From Peribacillus faecalis (GTDB lineage Bacteria; Bacillota; Bacilli; Bacillales; DSM-1321): a DNA stretch of 64,000 nucleotides. The notes beneath the pieces are model-generated. The model made no database searches. It worked only from the letters and a program-made list of their open reading frames with translations, and had not been told where the DNA came from. Of this stretch, positions 61,423 through 64,000 are shown piece after piece. How positions within the stretch are numbered: the stretch's first letter is position 1; each line of letters starts with the position of its first letter. Both the position numbers and the translations under genes were made by a program. The stretch lies in the NCBI RefSeq assembly GCF_014712675.1, contig NZ_JACXSI010000007.1:1-64000 (forward strand), read 5' to 3'.

Positions 61423-62265
61423 CTAGCTTGTTTTCTTTGCTCTTGTTTTTCGCGGTTTGGTAGCCTTTGGCGCTTCTGCCGGCTCGTTTTTTGTTCGGTC
61501 AATGGATGCTTGCAGAGCGCTCATGAGATCGACAACATTGCTTCGTTCTTCGGCAGCCGGTTGATCAGATGCTGCGATATATTCGTTTTTCTCCATTTTT
61601 TCCTGAATGAGTTTCTCAAGAGCGGTCCGGTATGTATCAGTGTATTTCTTCGGATCGAAGGCGGTCGTCAGCTGTTCAATCAACATCATGCCGATTTCGA
61701 ATTCTTTTTCCGATACGGCTTGTCCGGTGACGCCGAGCGGCACATCTTTGACATTGCGCACTTCGTCAGGGAAATGCAGCGTTTCGAGTAGCAGCATGTT
61801 TTGGTGTGGACGGATAGCGGCAAGACGCTCTTTGCTGCGAATCGTAATTTTAGCGATGCCGATTTTCTTTGATTTTTTCAGAATTTCCGACAGCAGTGTG
61901 TAAGGCTTTGAACCGCCGCTGTCAGCTCCGACGAAGTATGTTTTGTCAAAGTAAATCGGGTCGATTTCCGATAGCTTGACGAAATCGATAATGGCAACTT
62001 GTTTTTTCTCATGTTCCTCTTTGAGCTTATTCATTTCTTCTTCGGTAATTTGAACGAAACGACCATTGGGTGACTCGAATACTTTGATAATTTCATCGCT
62101 TGTGACATCATCGTCGCACTCGGCGACTTTCTTGTACTTGATCGGTGACTTGCACTCTTTGTGGAACTGCCGGAACTTAATGTCTTTGTCCTCTACGGCC
62201 GAGAACAATTTAACGGGAATATTAACGAGACCAAACGAAATGCTTCCTTTCCAGACTGTATGCAT
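61423..62265 (-). CDS. ku: Ku protein (NHEJ)
   Basis: 280 residues. The bacterial Ku core starts MHTVWKGSISFGLVNIPVKL and includes ECDDDVTSDEIIKVFESPNG and ALEKLIQEKMEKNEY. The basic C-terminal tail (KATKPRKTRAKKTS) matches bacterial Ku ends that bind DNA and recruit LigD. Start ATG at 62265 behind AGAAAGAGGAATCACT; upstream in-frame starts lie in the leader. It encircles double-strand ends and heads the four-gene operon. In B. subtilis Ku and LigD are sporulation-related. Confidence 0.95.
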   Translation of the reverse strand: MHTVWKGSISFGLVNIPVKLFSAVEDKDIKFRQFHKECKSPIKYKKVAECDDDVTSDEIIKVFESPNGRFVQITEEEMNKLKEEHEKKQVAIIDFVKLSEIDPIYFDKTYFVGADSGGSKPYTLLSEILKKSKKIGIAKITIRSKERLAAIRPHQNMLLLETLHFPDEVRNVKDVPLGVTGQAVSEKEFEIGMMLIEQLTTAFDPKKYTDTYRTALEKLIQEKMEKNEYIAASDQPAAEERSNVVDLMSALQASIDRTKNEPAEAPKATKPRKTRAKKTS

Positions 62266-62301
62266 AGTGATTCCTCTTTCTTTTTTTCTTAGATTTTGTA
62301 G

Positions 62302-62321
62302 TTTGATGTAATCTATGCGTG
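62302..62321 (-). promoter_or_regulatory. Shared motif before Ku
   Basis: CACGCATAGATTACATCAAA on the minus strand, about 40 bp before the Ku start. See the matching site at 61342-61361. It is probably part of a promoter or operator; the sigma factor was not determined. Confidence 0.45.
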
Positions 62322-62351
62322 GAGGTTGACTTTGCGGAGATGTGGGGCGGA

Positions 62352-62575
62352 TCGGACGAATTATTTGCGGATTGGGAGGGATTAATTGCAAAAGTGGAGG
62401 AATTGTTTGTGAAAGCGGACGAATTGTTTACTGAGTCGGACGAATTAATTGTAAATGTGGGTGAATTGTGGTGAAAAGCGGATGAATTGAGCAGGGAAGA
62501 GAAGTGAACAAAAGGCTGGTTATGGTGTTTGACGTTCTTGGAAGGGTGAGCTTGCAACTAAAAGTGGCTTTTTGT
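62352..62575 (+). repeat. 21-bp phased array, locus 5, with hinge
   Basis: Eight units of 21 bp at 62352-62519 (TCGGACGAATTATTTGCGGA ... GCGGATGAATTGAGCAGGGA), the last being GAGAAGTGAACAAAAGGCTGG. A downstream arm TGGCTTTTTGTTCAAT (62560-62575) pairs with GTGAACAAAAGGCTGG, giving the hinge hairpin. No gene is visible in the surrounding 62266-62600. Confidence 0.8.
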
Positions 62576-62600
62576 TCAATATGAACCCGCAACAAAACGA

Positions 62601-62636
62601 AAAGCCAATCATCATAACGAGATTGGCTTTGTTTAA
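62601..62636 (-). terminator. Terminator of the 62644 gene
   Basis: AAAGCCAATC / GATTGGCTTT stem; on the minus strand it is followed by TCGTTTTG. Confidence 0.7.
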
Positions 62637-62643
62637 GTCTGCC

Positions 62644-62997
62644 TTAATTTTTTACAAGCAGTACAGAAGCTCCGATAACGCTGATTAGGGCTAGCGCGAC
62701 GCAAATGCCGAATCCGGCGCCAGTTGTGATGAAAAGCACAAAAGCTAAAGACTCAAGAATGGCAAAAGCTACACCGGATAGAAAAACAGTTTTGTTGTTT
62801 TTTCTCATAGCTACAAATATTTGAATGGTAACAATGTTAGCTAAAAATACAATGATAAATGCTATAAGATAGTCCAGTGAGAAAATGCTTGTTCCTTCAG
62901 GTGTCCCAAATAGGGAAAACATAGCGACTGGAAATGCTCCCATATTAATAACGATTGCAACGAGAACCCAAATAAATAGATATAGTGATTTTTTCAT
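62644..62997 (-). CDS. Hypothetical membrane protein
   Basis: 117 residues with four membrane helices. KKSLYLFIWVLVAIVINMGA is the first and a Gly/Ala-rich last helix ends LLVKN. Start behind AAAGAGGAGATTAAACATC. No family recognised. Divergent from element copy 4. Confidence 0.65.
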   Translation of the reverse strand: MKKSLYLFIWVLVAIVINMGAFPVAMFSLFGTPEGTSIFSLDYLIAFIIVFLANIVTIQIFVAMRKNNKTVFLSGVAFAILESLAFVLFITTGAGFGICVALALISVIGASVLLVKN

Positions 62998-63048
62998 GAT
63001 GTTTAATCTCCTCTTTAATAAATAAGGTTAAATTTCTGAACTTGGATA

Positions 63049-63284
63049 ACTGTCTAACCTTACACCTGCCATGCTCGGAGGCCTATAGGATGTAGGTCAC
63101 ACCGGCGAAGACATGCGGACGTGGTGCTTTTAGCCGATGTTCCTTTATAGAGTTGGGACGGCTAGGAAATCAAAAATCGGATTTCCCATCCGTCCCGTCT
63201 TACATCTGCCGCATGGCTCCTTTCCATTGAAGCTAAATCAATGGAGCAGAATCAAAAATGAAAAGGAACGGTGACGGTTTTTCT
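63049..63284 (+). repeat. Hairpin-rich dispersed element, copy 4 (one inner module)
   Basis: ACTGTCTAACCTTACACC starts it and AACG-GTGA-CGGT plus T5CT ends it. It has one inner module (CCGGCGAAGACATGCGGACG, closing AGCCG). A different hairpin replaces the CAAGAAACC one: GGGACGG..GGAAATC / GGATTTCC..CCGTCCC, the same shape with new sequence. GCCATGC/CCGCATGGC arms are kept. Confidence 0.85.
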
Positions 63285-64000
63285 TAATATTTATCAACAA
63301 CAGCACCGAAACTAGATGCTTTTATATAAGGTTGATTGATTAGTGATGTTAATTGCTGTTTATCTCCAACTACTACAACGCCGATGATTTCAATGTTTTC
63401 TGCTGTCGGAGATGTGTTGTCTTTTTTCAATGTTTCGTATATGTGTGTGAATTCGTCTTTGTAAGACCCGCCTTTATCTTGCGCTAAATCCAAATTTGAT
63501 AAGAATTCATCGACTGGGTTGTCGAGTGGTTCGCCCGCTTCAGTGAACGATTGGAATCCGGGCACTTCGTATTCTTTCAAAATTGTCGTCGGGTAGGAAG
63601 CATGTTCGCTATTAGAGGCTTTCATTCCGCCCAGTTCATCTGATGAATAGGCATCGACCCAGCTCCACTGCAACGTTACATTTTCAGGCAGCATTGCTTC
63701 GACCTCTTCATATGTGTAAGCCTTGTCGAAGGACAATGCCATCTCGATTATTTTGCCGTCATTTATTTCATCTAATAAACTTAAATCATTTGCATATTTT
63801 TCATACCGCAAAGCGGGATGGAAGAAATTCATGACGCGAGTTCCTGAGTAGGAGTATTGCGCCAGGTCCGAGTTCCCAAGCGTGATATTCAATTCTTGCG
63901 ATCCTGCTGAAACTTCCCCGAGATAGACCGGTTTGTCATATAAGAGCTTATATTTTGGCGCTTCGGCTGAACTGCCAATCAATTTGTATTCCTCGTTCCA
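63284..64000 (-). CDS. Anti-sigma factor C-terminal domain protein (partial, runs off the right edge)
   Basis: The visible part, about 238 residues, matches the Sigma_reg_C domain of extracytoplasmic-function anti-sigma factors: ALSFDKAYTYEEVEAMLPEN, then LQWSWVDAYSSDELGG. The frame stays open to the window edge; the N-terminal (sigma-binding and membrane) part and the sigma gene must lie beyond 64000. The 3' end touches element copy 4. Confidence 0.82.
   Translation of the reverse strand, partial: WNEEYKLIGSSAEAPKYKLLYDKPVYLGEVSAGSQELNITLGNSDLAQYSYSGTRVMNFFHPALRYEKYANDLSLLDEINDGKIIEMALSFDKAYTYEEVEAMLPENVTLQWSWVDAYSSDELGGMKASNSEHASYPTTILKEYEVPGFQSFTEAGEPLDNPVDEFLSNLDLAQDKGGSYKDEFTHIYETLKKDNTSPTAENIEIIGVVVVGDKQQLTSLINQPYIKASSFGAVVDKY

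Overview
The window looks like a chromosomal segment of a low-to-mid-GC, spore-forming Bacillales bacterium, most likely Planococcaceae (Lysinibacillus/Solibacillus/Sporosarcina relatives). This is inferred from strong AGGAGG ribosome sites, frequent TTG/GTG starts, compact rho-independent terminators, and relatives of Bacillus proteins (YuzA, MapB, ResD, LicT, HelD, PrpE-like phosphatase, BesA-like esterase, PaiB, Ku/LigD). No rRNA, tRNA or CRISPR array was seen. The assignment rests on protein recognition only.

Layout: 1-1.4 kb is the 3' part of a group II intron with a frameshifted maturase. 1.5-11.9 kb is ordinary accessory metabolism: a TetR/SDR/carboxymuconolactone-decarboxylase cluster, an FNR-type promoter driving DUF1858-DUF438 genes, a Fur-boxed AraC/siderophore-esterase pair and an iron alcohol dehydrogenase. 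12-30 kb holds small membrane proteins, a DUF2325 zinc-ribbon protein, an overlooked 49-codon gene resembling the ribosome-rescue factor ArfA, a P-loop kinase-DUF4256 pair, phosphoesterases, an MFS transporter and a secreted M28 peptidase. 30-38.7 kb is an AT-rich defence-like island: HelD, a DUF2075 helicase fragment, a Nudix hydrolase, a PLD-nuclease/DUF3427 helicase, an HsdR-N-like endonuclease and a ribbon-helix-helix protein. 38.9-40 kb is an orphan LicT-type antiterminator with promoter, RAT and terminator in its leader. 42-43 kb has an orphan ResD-like regulator between two 131-bp direct repeats. 44.8-47.3 kb is an isolated phage replication module (initiator, G39P-like loader, DnaB). 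47-58 kb is small enzymes and membrane proteins. 58.3-62.3 kb is a four-gene NHEJ operon: Ku, a DRGH nuclease, a stand-alone ligase, and a LigD-type polymerase that keeps only the OB fold of a ligase. The right edge cuts an anti-sigma factor gene.

Two families of dispersed intergenic structure stand out. The first is a modular, hairpin-rich element present four times (13.6, 14.2, 58.15 and 63.05 kb), all in the same orientation. Its ends are conserved, its stems show compensatory changes, and it closes with a GNRA-loop hairpin followed by a T run. The second is five arrays of degenerate 21-bp units (7.3, 12.0, 22.3, 40.8 and 62.4 kb), most carrying a shared inverted-repeat hinge. Neither is explained by the coding genes.

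The window also has many broken genes: intron maturase, VOC protein, PH-like protein, a 43-kb membrane protein, a DUF2075 helicase and surface-protein fragments. That suggests active decay between mobile or defence segments, although single-base sequencing errors cannot be excluded for the one-base lesions.
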